Of a stretch of 64,000 bases of DNA, positions 27,707 to 37,634 are shown in pieces (positions within the stretch are counted from its first letter, which is position 1; each line of letters starts with the position of its first letter). The notes beneath the pieces were generated by a model. The model had not been told where the DNA came from. It ran no database searches and saw nothing but the letters and a program-made list of their open reading frames with translations. This DNA comes from an uncultured Prevotellaceae bacterium (GTDB lineage Bacteria; Bacteroidota; Bacteroidia; Bacteroidales; Bacteroidaceae): positions 1 through 64,000 of the forward strand of contig CAMVOK010000003.1 in the NCBI GenBank assembly GCA_947169115.1, read 5' to 3'. Both the position numbers and the translations under genes were made by a program.

Positions 27707-30292
27707 TTATGCGGCTTTTGGCCTGCTGCCCAGTGAGAGCAGCCAGCCTACGAGGATGCTTACGACCATGCCAATGAGTCCGAAGAGCATGAACGACGGA
27801 CGTATGTCGGCAGGTGTGAAGAACTGTAGATAGATAACTACTACCTCACCGGTAATAAAGCCCAGTAGGGCTGCGGTTCCATTGACGCGCTTCATGAACA
27901 GACCCATGAAGAACAGACCGCCCAAACCGCTAGTGAGGAGACCAAGTATGGTGTTGAAGTAGTCTAGTAGCGACAGTATGTTCCAAGTGGCCATCAGCAA
28001 GGCAAGCCCTACGCCTACGATACCACTTACCACACAGGCCCAACGGGCAACTCGTAACATCTTACGGTCGTCGGTCTGTGGGCGGAAACGTTTCCAGAAG
28101 TCGATGGAGAACGCCGTAGATACGGAGTTGATGTTAGCCGATATGGTTGACATCGTAGCCGCAAAGATGGCGGCAATCAGCAATCCTGCCAATCCCTGTG
28201 GCAACTGGCTCATCATGAAGAATGGGAAGATTGCATCACCCTTGGCCATGGTGAAGTCGAGTTCGGCGGGATGGGTCTTGAAGAAGGTGTACAGACCCGT
28301 TCCAATGACATAGAATACCACGCTGATGAAGACACTCATGAGACCGTTCATCCAGATTCCCTGCTTGGCACTGGCCACGTCCTTGGTGGTCAGGTAACGC
28401 TGAATGACCGTCTGGTCACTTGTGTAGCTGATGAGGTTGTTGGCCATACCACCACCCAGGATGGCTACCCAGAAGGTGACGCGACGATAGTCCCAGCTCC
28501 AGTCGAAAAGACGCAGTTTGTCGTTGTCGACGGCCAGTTGCAGAGCACCCGAGAATCCTCCCTCGGTATTGCCCCACAGCCATGCGGCAGCGAAGAAAGC
28601 TCCGCCAACGAGGATGATGCCTTGGATGACATCGCCCCAGATAACCGCTTCTACACCGCCCATCGTACAATAGATAATGGTGATAACACCCATCAGGATG
28701 ATGCAAATGTAGATGTCAATGCCCGTAACGGCAGTCAGGGCCAGTGAGGGCAGGTAGAGGACGAGGGCCATGCGGGCAATCATGAAGATGATGAAGAGGC
28801 TTGAGGCCATCAAACGTGTGAAGGCATTGAAGCGCAGTTCCAGATACTCGTATGCCGACGTGATGTTCAGCTTGCGGAAGTAGGGCAGGTAGAACTTGAC
28901 TACAGGCCAGCTCACTACCAGTATCATGACGAGCATGGGATAGTAAGTCCAGTTGGTGGCATAGGCCTTGGCAGGGATGGTCATGTAGGTGATGGCCGAC
29001 AGCATTGTGGCATAGATACTAATACCTGCCGCCCACCAAGGTACGCGACCGCCACCACGGAAGAAGTCGTCACTGCCACCCTCGCGGCGCATGAAGTACA
29101 CTCCGAGTCCCAACATGGAGAACAGGTAAATAACCAGTACAATCCAGTTCAGCCAACCAAAGCTGACGGAGTGGGTAAACGATACCTTCATGACCTCAGA
29201 ACTGCGCACACCAGGCTTACTTTCACCATCCATGAGCATATAACTGCCGTCCATATTCACTAAACCAGCACCGGCGCGGGCTAACAGCGATGAGCCCGGA
29301 ATGCTATACCACGAGTCGGTGATGGTGTGATACACCAGTACGTCGGGGTTAAACTGGTACCATGGGGCTGGGTGCGTGAGGTATTCGCGGCCAAACTCTG
29401 GATTTTCTGCTGCAAACAATGAGTCATTGCCAGCCTTGACGGCATTCTCAAAGATTTCCTTGTTGACACCGCCAAACAGCAACACATGGCTATAGCCAGA
29501 TGTGGTGGCTGTCATGCCCACGGTGGCACGACTGCCCTGATGGCTGGTCCACTGCATCGTCTTCAGGTTCAGTTCCAGCACATCTTCTGCAATCTTACCT
29601 GTTTCAGGGTCGTAGCCGCCGAATACATAGAGCGACTGATCCAGTCCGTTGGTCTGTATAACGGCCGTTGGCTGCAAGCGGGGTTGGCCGGGCAGGGTAG
29701 CGATGGACTGCCACCCCAGCCTGTCTTCATTGTAAACAGTCAGTTGTGCATCTATGCGATACACTTCCATCTGGGGCTTGCCGTCCGACTGGCCACCAAC
29801 AAGGTAGATGTGCTCCCCGTCCGTGGCCGCCGCCCCGTTGTCGATGCCCATAGGCAGGGGAGGATAGGCTTCGATGCCTTTGTCTTTCAGGCGGAACACA
29901 TCAGCGAAGCTCTGTTGCCCGTCTGTACCGCCGATGCAGACAATAGCATCGTCAATGGTCACACTGGCTCCGTAGGCAGTAGGCTGTGGCAGAGAAAATG
30001 TCCGTTTGAACCAGCCTTTCTTGTCCAGGTACCAAATGGAGTTGTAGTATTTCTTGACGGCAGACGTATCGGGGAAGTTGCAACCGCCGGCAATGGTGAG
30101 CTTTCCATTTGTCTGTCCGCAGAAGGCTGCGGCTACTCCCTGCCCGTTCGTTACCTGGTGTGGTGCAAGAGCCTCAATCTCAAGTTTCTCCTGTGCGTTT
30201 ACTATTGACCATTTACTATTGACCATTGACCATTGCGTGGTCATCGGTAGGAAGAATAGCAGAATAGTCAATAATAGAGAATATCGTTTCAT
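27707..30292 (-). CDS. Fusion of a kelch-type sialic acid mutarotase and an SSS sodium:solute symporter
   Basis: An 861-residue two-part protein. Residues 1-33 are an export signal; residues about 40-360 form a kelch beta-propeller (AIVCIGGTDGQQS, HIYLVGGQSDGKP, LYVFGGYDPETGK, VLLFGGVNK) related to the cyclically permuted NanM mutarotase group; residues about 375-861 are a sodium:solute symporter with roughly 13 membrane segments (VPWWAAGISIYATMLSAITY is the typical early region). The propeller would sit in the periplasm, convert alpha-Neu5Ac to the beta form and hand it to the transporter. It lies downstream of nanA. The signal peptide end is encoded by a heptad array. Substrate is inferred from context. 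Confidence 0.85.
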   Translation of the reverse strand: MKRYSLLLTILLFFLPMTTQWSMVNSKWSIVNAQEKLEIEALAPHQVTNGQGVAAAFCGQTNGKLTIAGGCNFPDTSAVKKYYNSIWYLDKKGWFKRTFSLPQPTAYGASVTIDDAIVCIGGTDGQQSFADVFRLKDKGIEAYPPLPMGIDNGAAATDGEHIYLVGGQSDGKPQMEVYRIDAQLTVYNEDRLGWQSIATLPGQPRLQPTAVIQTNGLDQSLYVFGGYDPETGKIAEDVLELNLKTMQWTSHQGSRATVGMTATTSGYSHVLLFGGVNKEIFENAVKAGNDSLFAAENPEFGREYLTHPAPWYQFNPDVLVYHTITDSWYSIPGSSLLARAGAGLVNMDGSYMLMDGESKPGVRSSEVMKVSFTHSVSFGWLNWIVLVIYLFSMLGLGVYFMRREGGSDDFFRGGGRVPWWAAGISIYATMLSAITYMTIPAKAYATNWTYYPMLVMILVVSWPVVKFYLPYFRKLNITSAYEYLELRFNAFTRLMASSLFIIFMIARMALVLYLPSLALTAVTGIDIYICIILMGVITIIYCTMGGVEAVIWGDVIQGIILVGGAFFAAAWLWGNTEGGFSGALQLAVDNDKLRLFDWSWDYRRVTFWVAILGGGMANNLISYTSDQTVIQRYLTTKDVASAKQGIWMNGLMSVFISVVFYVIGTGLYTFFKTHPAELDFTMAKGDAIFPFFMMSQLPQGLAGLLIAAIFAATMSTISANINSVSTAFSIDFWKRFRPQTDDRKMLRVARWACVVSGIVGVGLALLMATWNILSLLDYFNTILGLLTSGLGGLFFMGLFMKRVNGTAALLGFITGEVVVIYLQFFTPADIRPSFMLFGLIGMVVSILVGWLLSLGSRPKAA
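30202..30236. repeat. Heptad array inside the NanM-NanT fusion gene
   Basis: Five units on the plus strand (CTATTGA and CCATTTA types) encode on the minus strand residues 19-31 of the fusion, with the near-repeat WSMVNSKWSIVN at the signal peptide end. Confidence 0.8.
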
Positions 30293-30299
30293 CGTAAAT

Positions 30300-30327
30300 G
30301 TTCAATGTTTAATGCTCAATGTTCAAT
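30300..30327. repeat. Heptad array between nanA and the NanM-NanT gene
   Basis: Four units (GTTCAAT, GTTTAAT, GCTCAAT, GTTCAAT) fill the gap and touch the nanA stop codon. Confidence 0.8.
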
Positions 30328-31253
30328 CAAAGTAAGTTGCAGTTATTCCAGAAATCAATCTCGTCCAGTTCGGCTTTCAGTCGCTTCTCTTCCTCGTCGG
30401 TGATGTTCTGGAAGGGTGTGCGGTTGGGGCCGAGGTCGAGACCCATGAGTTTCATGATGCGCTTGCCCCCCACAATGTTGCCTCTGAAGTGGCAGATGAC
30501 GTTGATGACAGCCTGAGCGTAGTTCTGCAGTTCACGGGCTTTCTCCAGGTCACCCTTCTTCCATGCCTCGATGATACCCACGAGGCCGCGGCCATTGTAG
30601 TTCGTGGTTCCGCCGATGCCGCCGCGTGCACCACCCATGGCCAGAGAGGGCAGGATGGTCTCGTCCTGACCGTGCAGCATGTCAAACTTGCCGTTGCCAT
30701 ACAGACGGCACTGGTTGTATTCGTAGATGCTCTCGAAGGTATATTTGATGCCGGCGAAGTTGGGCACACGGCCATCCACGGCTTTCAGCAGTTCCACCAT
30801 AGGCAGGAATGCGCCGTTGAAAGCAGGGATATGGTAGTAGTAGAAGGGCAGGTCAGGTGCACCGCAGGCAATCTCCTCAATGTACTTCACCAGTTCCTCA
30901 ATGCGGCCAATCTTTGGGAATGGGGGAGCCATGGCACCGATACCCCATGCACCAATCTTCTGGGCATGTTCAGCCAGACGACGGCTTTCGCGTACACAGC
31001 AACTTCCCACGTGCACAATCACCTTGAAACCTTCGGGAGCGGCTGTTATCCAAGCCTCGGCAATCTGCATGCGTTCCTCGCTCGTCAGCATATAGCCCTC
31101 ACCGCTGGAGCCGTTGATGAATACACCCTGCAAACCGTTCTTTGCCAACATCTGGGCGTATGCAGGAATGGGTTCTAGATTTACATCTCCGTTTGGCTTA
31201 AACGGTGTGAATGGGGCATCGATGAGGCCCACAATCTTCTCAAACTGTTTCAT
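30327..31253 (-). CDS. nanA: N-acetylneuraminate lyase
   Basis: Class I aldolase that splits N-acetylneuraminate to N-acetylmannosamine and pyruvate. The 308-residue product is a TIM barrel of the DHDPS/NAL family: GSSGEGYMLTSEER (the GTTGE-type carboxylate loop), the catalytic tyrosine in YYYHIPAF and the Schiff-base lysine in GIKYTFES. The family end is normal. The gene starts ten bases after a membrane-protein gene and is followed by the NanM-NanT fusion, so the three are probably one operon read leftward. The epimerase that follows in the pathway is on the opposite strand to the left. Confidence 0.93.
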   Translation of the reverse strand: MKQFEKIVGLIDAPFTPFKPNGDVNLEPIPAYAQMLAKNGLQGVFINGSSGEGYMLTSEERMQIAEAWITAAPEGFKVIVHVGSCCVRESRRLAEHAQKIGAWGIGAMAPPFPKIGRIEELVKYIEEIACGAPDLPFYYYHIPAFNGAFLPMVELLKAVDGRVPNFAGIKYTFESIYEYNQCRLYGNGKFDMLHGQDETILPSLAMGGARGGIGGTTNYNGRGLVGIIEAWKKGDLEKARELQNYAQAVINVICHFRGNIVGGKRIMKLMGLDLGPNRTPFQNITDEEEKRLKAELDEIDFWNNCNLL

Positions 31254-31263
31254 AGTTCTGTTT

Positions 31264-32160
31264 TTAAAAGGTTAATGATATACTTTTATAATACTTATTT
31301 ATATTCCATTTTCTAACCAAGTGATGGCACAGGAACAGCACCCAGTACATGGAGAAGTAGCAGACACCCGTGACGGCATTCTCAATACCTAATGGTGCAA
31401 AGGGTAGGGTACATAGAGAGAAGATGCTACATAGGGCAATCACATAATGTCGTTGTGCTACGTGCACCAATTGCCAGCGTCCTTTCTTCATGCTGTAAAC
31501 ATAGCCTGTGAGTATGATGGAAAGCATGAATATTTTCGTATCCCACAGCGTTTTCAGGGCTATGTTCGTTACCGAGGTGATGGTTTCCAGGTCGGTTGCC
31601 ATGTTCAGACTGTCATTACGCTTCTGCCAGATGCTTAGTCCCGTGCCGATGATAACGCCAATAACCATTGGCCAGCAAGCCTGACGGAAGAAACGCTCCC
31701 TTCGTTGAAAGGCCAGCCATACGAATGCGCAGCACAATGGGATGGTTATACCATTGTGCGTATAGCTACAGAAAATGCCCATTAACAGCATGAGCAGATA
31801 CCATCGGTGAAAGTCTTTCTGACTGACACGAGTATATTGCGAGATGAAGAAGGGTACTATGCACTGTGCCGATAATTCAGACAGGGCCGATTCGTCACGG
31901 GTGAAGAAGGCCTCCTCCCCTGGACAGAAAAAGATAAGGAATGTGGCTGTTGCGATGATTCCGAGAATGGTACGGTCTGTCCGTGCCAATTGAGCGGTCA
32001 GTGCCACGAGCAGCGTAAAAAAGAGAGAAGTGCTTATGTTTATGACCCAAGCATCCCATATATATCCACCAATTGGCGGAAATATGGCCATACCTATCCA
32101 TACTCCGAAGAATATAATGCAATAGGCTATTGTCCGTATCCAAAACAGTTTGTCTTTCAT
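31264..32160 (-). CDS. Polytopic membrane protein upstream of nanA, function unknown
   Basis: A 298-residue protein with about eight predicted membrane helices (for example IIFFGVWIGMAIFPP, FFTLLVALTAQLA, LLMLLMGIFCSYTHNG). It resembles the large class of polytopic glycolipid or glycosyltransferase-like membrane proteins of Bacteroidetes but no catalytic motif can be named. The ATG at 32160 is chosen because a good promoter lies just above; the in-frame start at 32190 would be inside that promoter. It is the first gene of the probable nan operon, ten bases before nanA, so a part in sialic acid handling is possible but not shown. Confidence 0.8.
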   Translation of the reverse strand: MKDKLFWIRTIAYCIIFFGVWIGMAIFPPIGGYIWDAWVINISTSLFFTLLVALTAQLARTDRTILGIIATATFLIFFCPGEEAFFTRDESALSELSAQCIVPFFISQYTRVSQKDFHRWYLLMLLMGIFCSYTHNGITIPLCCAFVWLAFQRRERFFRQACWPMVIGVIIGTGLSIWQKRNDSLNMATDLETITSVTNIALKTLWDTKIFMLSIILTGYVYSMKKGRWQLVHVAQRHYVIALCSIFSLCTLPFAPLGIENAVTGVCYFSMYWVLFLCHHLVRKWNINKYYKSISLTF

Positions 32161-32179
32161 GGCAAGCCCGTACGCCCTA

Positions 32180-32210
32180 CAAAGATACATATATTTTTAA
32201 CTATAAACAA
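32180..32210 (-). promoter_or_regulatory. Promoter of the membrane protein-nanA-NanMT operon
   Basis: On the minus strand TTGTTT (-33, at 32205-32210) and TATCTTTG (-7, at 32180-32187) are about 20 bases apart. RNA would start near 32173, 13 bases before the ATG. Confidence 0.7.
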
Positions 32211-32242
32211 TAAATATAACTTTTTTCTTATTTGAAGGTCGT

Positions 32243-32258
32243 TTGGCACACCCTTTGT
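32243..32258 (+). promoter_or_regulatory. Possible sigma-54-like promoter of groES
   Basis: TTGGCACA followed by four bases and TTGT matches the sigma-54 form TTGGCACG, four bases, TTGC except at the last C. The GG and the final GT are ten bases apart as required. A weak housekeeping-type reading (TTTG at 32231, TTTG at 32254) also fits, so the class of sigma factor is open. The ATG is 60 bases downstream. Confidence 0.4.
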
Positions 32259-32318
32259 AATCTTTTAGGCAGAACAAATCATAAAATCGTTAAATACTTA
32301 AATCATTAAACTCAAATT

Positions 32319-32591
32319 ATGAACATTAAACCATTGGCAGACCGCGTGCTCATTGAGCCCGCACCTGCAGAGACAAAGACAGTAGGCGGCATCATCATCC
32401 CCGACACCGCAAAGGAGAAACCCCTGAAGGGTGAAATCGTAGCCGTTGGTCAGGGTACCAAGGACGAAGAAATGATACTGAAAGTAGGCGACCAGGTACT
32501 CTATGGCAAGTATGCCGGCACCGAACTGGAGCTGGAGGGCAAGAAATACCTCATCATGCGCCAGAGCGATGTCGTTGCAATTTTGGGCTAA
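32319..32591 (+). CDS. groS: Co-chaperonin GroES
   Basis: The 90-residue lid of the GroEL chamber. It has the mobile loop region [14 protein letters not shown] and the family core [24 protein letters not shown] shape; length is normal. It is followed by groEL after 139 bases that hold an inverted pair of heptad arrays. Confidence 0.96.
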   Translation: MNIKPLADRVLIEPAPAETKTVGGIIIPDTAKEKPLKGEIVAVGQGTKDEEMILKVGDQVLYGKYAGTELELEGKKYLIMRQSDVVAILG

Positions 32592-32603
32592 CCCAAAATC
32601 GTA

Positions 32604-34368
<1,765 letters not shown>

Positions 34369-34369
34369 G

Positions 34370-34398
34370 ACCCTCCCCAGCCCTCCCTTTAGGGAGGG
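34370..34398. repeat. GC-rich hairpin repeat after groEL
   Basis: GACCCTCCCCAGC leads into CCCTCCC (34381-34387) paired with GGGAGGG (34392-34398). It is of the same family as the left halves of the elements at 18571 and 19911 and starts two bases after the groEL stop. Confidence 0.65.
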
Positions 34399-34406
34399 AG
34401 TAGATA

Positions 34407-34452
34407 AAAGAGTCCCCGACAACCATTGCGGTTGTCGGGGACTCTTTGTTTT
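34407..34452 (+). terminator. Intrinsic terminator after groEL
   Basis: An 18-base perfect stem (34407-34424 with 34430-34447) with the loop ATTGC, ending in a T-rich stretch. Confidence 0.9.
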
Positions 34453-34467
34453 GGTATGAATAGTATC

Positions 34468-34583
34468 CTATTTGTCATTGTAATGTCCGTATGCGGAAAT
34501 CACGATTACTACCACTTGTGTATCGTGAATCTCATACACCAAACCGACATTGCCTCTTTTCTGAAATCAATGTCATAAGTCAT
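34468..34583 (-). pseudogene. Remnant of a RelE/YoeB-type toxin gene
   Basis: The frame opens with an ATG at 34583 that overlaps the antitoxin stop and reads MTYDIDFRKEA, the normal toxin start. After about ten codons the sense jumps to another frame reading KRGNVGLVYEIHDTQVVVIV and on to SAYGHYNDK, the typical end of a RelE/ParE-superfamily ribonuclease toxin. About 50 codons of the middle are missing and the frames do not join, so the toxin cannot be made. Seen in sequence by reading the minus strand; the family name is from pattern recognition. Confidence 0.65.
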
Positions 34584-34755
34584 AGCCTTGGCGTCTTAGA
34601 AATTCATCTAATGATTCCCCCTCATTTAAGCGATACAGCGGCCCTTGATTGGCTTTATCCACATGCGCAAGGAATTCCTCCTTTGTAAAGAGAGTTGGGT
34701 CGTTGTGCATGTCCTTTACCACCTTACGAGGATATTTGGCAACACCGGTCAACAT
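34573..34755 (-). CDS. Small antitoxin-like protein next to the broken toxin
   Basis: A 60-residue acidic/polar protein (FTKEEFLAHVDKANQGPLYR, then LNEGESLDEFLRRQGYDL). Its stop overlaps the toxin start by 11 bases, the usual antitoxin-toxin layout. It may be shortened at its N-terminus, since the frame stays open upstream to the stop codon of the preceding gene. It lacks its functional partner. Confidence 0.6.
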   Translation of the reverse strand: MLTGVAKYPRKVVKDMHNDPTLFTKEEFLAHVDKANQGPLYRLNEGESLDEFLRRQGYDL

Positions 34756-34785
34756 GGACTCGTCCTCATACTCGGAGATTGTTCT

Positions 34786-35934
34786 TTACTTCTTTTTCTG
34801 CCGTGCAAGGAAGTAGGCAGTTCCCTTGTAGTTGTCGGTGACGGACTTGATGTCGAAGCACTTAATGTCGATGGTGCCGGAAGCCGTTTTTGCACCGACT
34901 ATGTGCTGGACGGTAAAGTTGGCCCCAAACGTTGTGGGGTTGCTTATTGCCTCGTCATTAGCATAGGTGACAGCCACACCGAATGCACCGATGTCGAAAT
35001 TTTCGTCCAATGTTCGGGATTCCCCCGTGTTTATTAAGTTCTCCTTGTTCAGGTATAAGGTTAGGTAACGATAAGTACCTGCATATTTGAGATCTTCGTC
35101 GAAAATGTCAGCATCACTGGAAAACATGTTGACCGCTTCCAGTTTCTTTTCTGCCATTGGGGGAATGGCAATGATGCGCTGGGCAATGGTGGTTGTGGTG
35201 ACGGATGAGGAGTTCGTACGATTTATGCCACCGCCAATGCCTAATACGCCGCCGACCACGCCTCCCATGCCAAGTCCCACACCTGTGCTGGTGCCTTGAG
35301 TCTGCGAGGTTATAGTCTGGGAGTAATAAGCTGTGGCTCGACCTTCCATGATAAAGAATGTGTTGGCCAAATCAATATATAGCACCTTCGTTGAGTGGTT
35401 CTTGATACAGAGAAAAAGTTTCATCTCTCCCATCATGGGTTTGCTCGCCTTCCCACCGAAATGATTCGCCACTTCTGTATATACGGAGATGCTGATGTTC
35501 TTGTCAGCCAAGATGGAACCGTTGGTGGGCATGTATTGACAGAACACGGCACTTGCGGCTCCGTTTGAGGGCTTTTCCATGGGCTCCACCTTGTGGTTGC
35601 GCATGGCAGCAATTGCCGCCTCGTTGGCGGCAGGGTCGGCAGTACTGGTGGCGGTTGCATTGCTTGTCGGTGTGGACGGAGAAGAGGCGGATGAGTCGAT
35701 TTCGTTCATTTTAACCTGTCGGCCGTCCTGATAATTGATGACAAAAATGTCCTTCTTAGCTATTCTGAGCGTGGGTGCATTGGCTTCGGAACTTTGCTGA
35801 TAGAAAACGGTTTCGGGGCCAATCTCAACGTTGAATACCTTTAGGGCGTCCCCGTTTCTAGTTACTATGATGTCCTGTGCATGCAAAATTCCCGTGAAGC
35901 ACACGGAAAGTAGAACAAAGAATAGTTTTCTCAT
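34786..35934 (-). CDS. Secreted hypothetical protein
   Basis: A 382-residue exported protein with a signal peptide ending GILHA before QDIIV. The first 70 residues (VTRNGDALKVFNVEIGPE) resemble a small beta domain seen at the start of many Bacteroidetes secreted proteins; then come a Ser/Thr/Ala-rich linker (about 80-105), a central region with a Gly-rich stretch (VGLGMGGVVGGVLGIGGG, about 215-235) that could lie in a membrane, and a C-terminal beta-rich part. No family function is known. It ends 30 bases before the antitoxin gene and starts 27 bases after metY, so it may be read from further upstream. Confidence 0.75.
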   Translation of the reverse strand: MRKLFFVLLSVCFTGILHAQDIIVTRNGDALKVFNVEIGPETVFYQQSSEANAPTLRIAKKDIFVINYQDGRQVKMNEIDSSASSPSTPTSNATATSTADPAANEAAIAAMRNHKVEPMEKPSNGAASAVFCQYMPTNGSILADKNISISVYTEVANHFGGKASKPMMGEMKLFLCIKNHSTKVLYIDLANTFFIMEGRATAYYSQTITSQTQGTSTGVGLGMGGVVGGVLGIGGGINRTNSSSVTTTTIAQRIIAIPPMAEKKLEAVNMFSSDADIFDEDLKYAGTYRYLTLYLNKENLINTGESRTLDENFDIGAFGVAVTYANDEAISNPTTFGANFTVQHIVGAKTASGTIDIKCFDIKSVTDNYKGTAYFLARQKKK

Positions 35935-35961
35935 GATGGATGATGTAAAGTTTTTACACGA

Positions 35962-37284
35962 TTACATTTTCTCCATGGCCTGTTCCAGGTCGGTGATGAT
36001 GTCGTTGACGTTTTCGATGCCGACAGAGAGGCGGATGAGGTCGGGAGCCACGCCGGCCTCGCGCAGTTGCTCGTCGGAGAGCTGACGGTGGGTGTGGCTG
36101 GCGGGATGGAGCACACAGGTGCGGGCATCGGCCACGTGGGTGACGATGGAGATGAAGTCGAGGTTGTCCATGAACTTAATGGCATCTTCGCGTGTGCCCT
36201 TCAGACCAAAGGCGATTACGCCGCATGTGCCGTTGGGCATGTACTTCTGAGCAAGGGCGTAGTACTTGTTGTTGGGCAGTCCGGCATAGTTCACCCAAGA
36301 GACTTTGGGATTCTTCTCCAGCCATTCGGCTACCTTTTGGGCATTCTCACAGTGACGAGGCATGCGCAGGTGCAACGTTTCTAGGCCGATGTTGAGCATG
36401 AAAGCATTCTGGGGACCTGGGATGCTGCCAAGGTCGCGCATCAGCTGAGCCACAAGCTTTGTCGTATAGGCTCCCTTACCAAAGGCCTTGGTATAGGTCA
36501 GGCCGTGGTAACTTTCATCGGGGGTGGTGAGGCCGGGATATTTGGGAGAGGAAGGGTGAAGTGTGAAGGATGAAGGGTTTTCGCCTTCGTGGGTGTATGT
36601 TTCCCAGTCGAACAAACCGCTGTCGATGACGGCACCGCCCACCTGTGTGGCGTGACCGTCCATGTATTTGGTAGTGGAGTGTGTCACGATGTCGGCTCCC
36701 CACTCAAAGGGACGGCAGTTGATGGGTGTGGCAAAGGTGTTGTCGATGATGAGGGGCACACCGTGGCGGTGAGCCATTTGGGCAAATCGTTCGATGTCGA
36801 ATACGTTGCCACCAGGGTTCGAAATGGTTTCACCGAAAAAGCACTTCGTGTTGGGTCGGAACTCCTGCTCTATGCGTTCGTCCGACCAGTCGGGGTCGAT
36901 GAAGGTGCATTCGATGCCCAGTTTCTTCATGGTTACGCCAAAGAGGTTGTATGTACCTCCGTAGATGCTGTTCGAGGTGATGAAGTGGTCGCCCGACTGA
37001 CAGATGTTGAACACGGCGTAGAAGTTGGCTGCTTGTCCCGACGAAGTCAGTACACATCCAACGCCACCCTCCAGGGCGTTTATCTTCTTGGCTACGGCAT
37101 CCACCGTGGGGTTGGCCAGACGGGAGTAGAAATAACCACTCTCTTCCAAGTCAAACAACTTGGCCATTTGCTCGCTGGTTTCGTAGCGGAAAGTTGTACT
37201 TTGGTAGATAGGGAGTTGTTGAGGCTCACCTTTTGTGGGTTTCCATCCGCCATGAATGCAGATGGTTTCGAGATTCTTTTTCAT
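35962..37284 (-). CDS. metY: O-acetylhomoserine sulfhydrylase (Cys/Met metabolism PLP enzyme)
   Basis: PLP enzyme that makes homocysteine from O-acetylhomoserine and sulfide. The 440-residue product has the cystathionine-synthase family landmarks: [28 protein letters not shown], and the PLP lysine in [17 protein letters not shown] (about 205-210). Between the family sequences DWETYTHEG and [14 protein letters not shown] about ten extra residues ([10 protein letters not shown]) are encoded by a heptad array at 36551-36578. The reading frame is intact. The start is at 37284; an AT-rich 29-base gap follows the MNT gene on the same strand. Confidence 0.92.
   Translation of the reverse strand: MKKNLETICIHGGWKPTKGEPQQLPIYQSTTFRYETSEQMAKLFDLEESGYFYSRLANPTVDAVAKKINALEGGVGCVLTSSGQAANFYAVFNICQSGDHFITSNSIYGGTYNLFGVTMKKLGIECTFIDPDWSDERIEQEFRPNTKCFFGETISNPGGNVFDIERFAQMAHRHGVPLIIDNTFATPINCRPFEWGADIVTHSTTKYMDGHATQVGGAVIDSGLFDWETYTHEGENPSSFTLHPSSPKYPGLTTPDESYHGLTYTKAFGKGAYTTKLVAQLMRDLGSIPGPQNAFMLNIGLETLHLRMPRHCENAQKVAEWLEKNPKVSWVNYAGLPNNKYYALAQKYMPNGTCGVIAFGLKGTREDAIKFMDNLDFISIVTHVADARTCVLHPASHTHRQLSDEQLREAGVAPDLIRLSVGIENVNDIITDLEQAMEKM
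36551..36578. repeat. Heptad array inside metY
   Basis: Four units (GAAGGGT, GAAGTGT, GAAGGAT, GAAGGGT) lie in frame inside metY and add a short Ser/Pro-rich loop at about residues 236-245. The unit type resembles the array in the rRNA methyltransferase gene at 59674. Confidence 0.8.
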
Positions 37285-37313
37285 ATAAAAAATTATTTGT
37301 TAACAATTAATGT

Positions 37314-37634
37314 TTATACAGCAATGCCGGTGCGCATTACTTCCCTATAGATAGGTGAGTCCTCGCTGCTTTCCAGCAAGATGGGTTCTATTAAGAGGCT
37401 TACTTTATCAACGTCTTTGTTGAGGGCAACAGACATGTCAAACCACTTTTCTGAGTCTATACTTGGCACTATGACAGCCACATCGATATCACTCCACTCA
37501 TGAGGAAGACCCTTAGAGTATGAACCAAACATCATAACTTTGACCTTTCCGTCAAAGCGAGGTGATATCACTTCTTTATATCGTCGGACTATGTCAAGTG
37601 CCTCGTCTTTTCTAAGTATTTTTGGAGTATCCAT
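37314..37634 (-). CDS. MNT-type nucleotidyltransferase (partner of a HEPN protein)
   Basis: A 106-residue minimal nucleotidyltransferase. The catalytic pattern GSYSKGLPHEWSDIDVAVIV (about 46-65) has the GS and DxD residues. In HEPN-MNT toxin-antitoxin pairs this enzyme is the antitoxin that modifies or blocks the HEPN ribonuclease. The start overlaps the HEPN frame by 46 bases, so it depends on the same message. The frame is intact although its partner is broken. Confidence 0.8.
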   Translation of the reverse strand: MDTPKILRKDEALDIVRRYKEVISPRFDGKVKVMMFGSYSKGLPHEWSDIDVAVIVPSIDSEKWFDMSVALNKDVDKVSLLIEPILLESSEDSPIYREVMRTGIAV

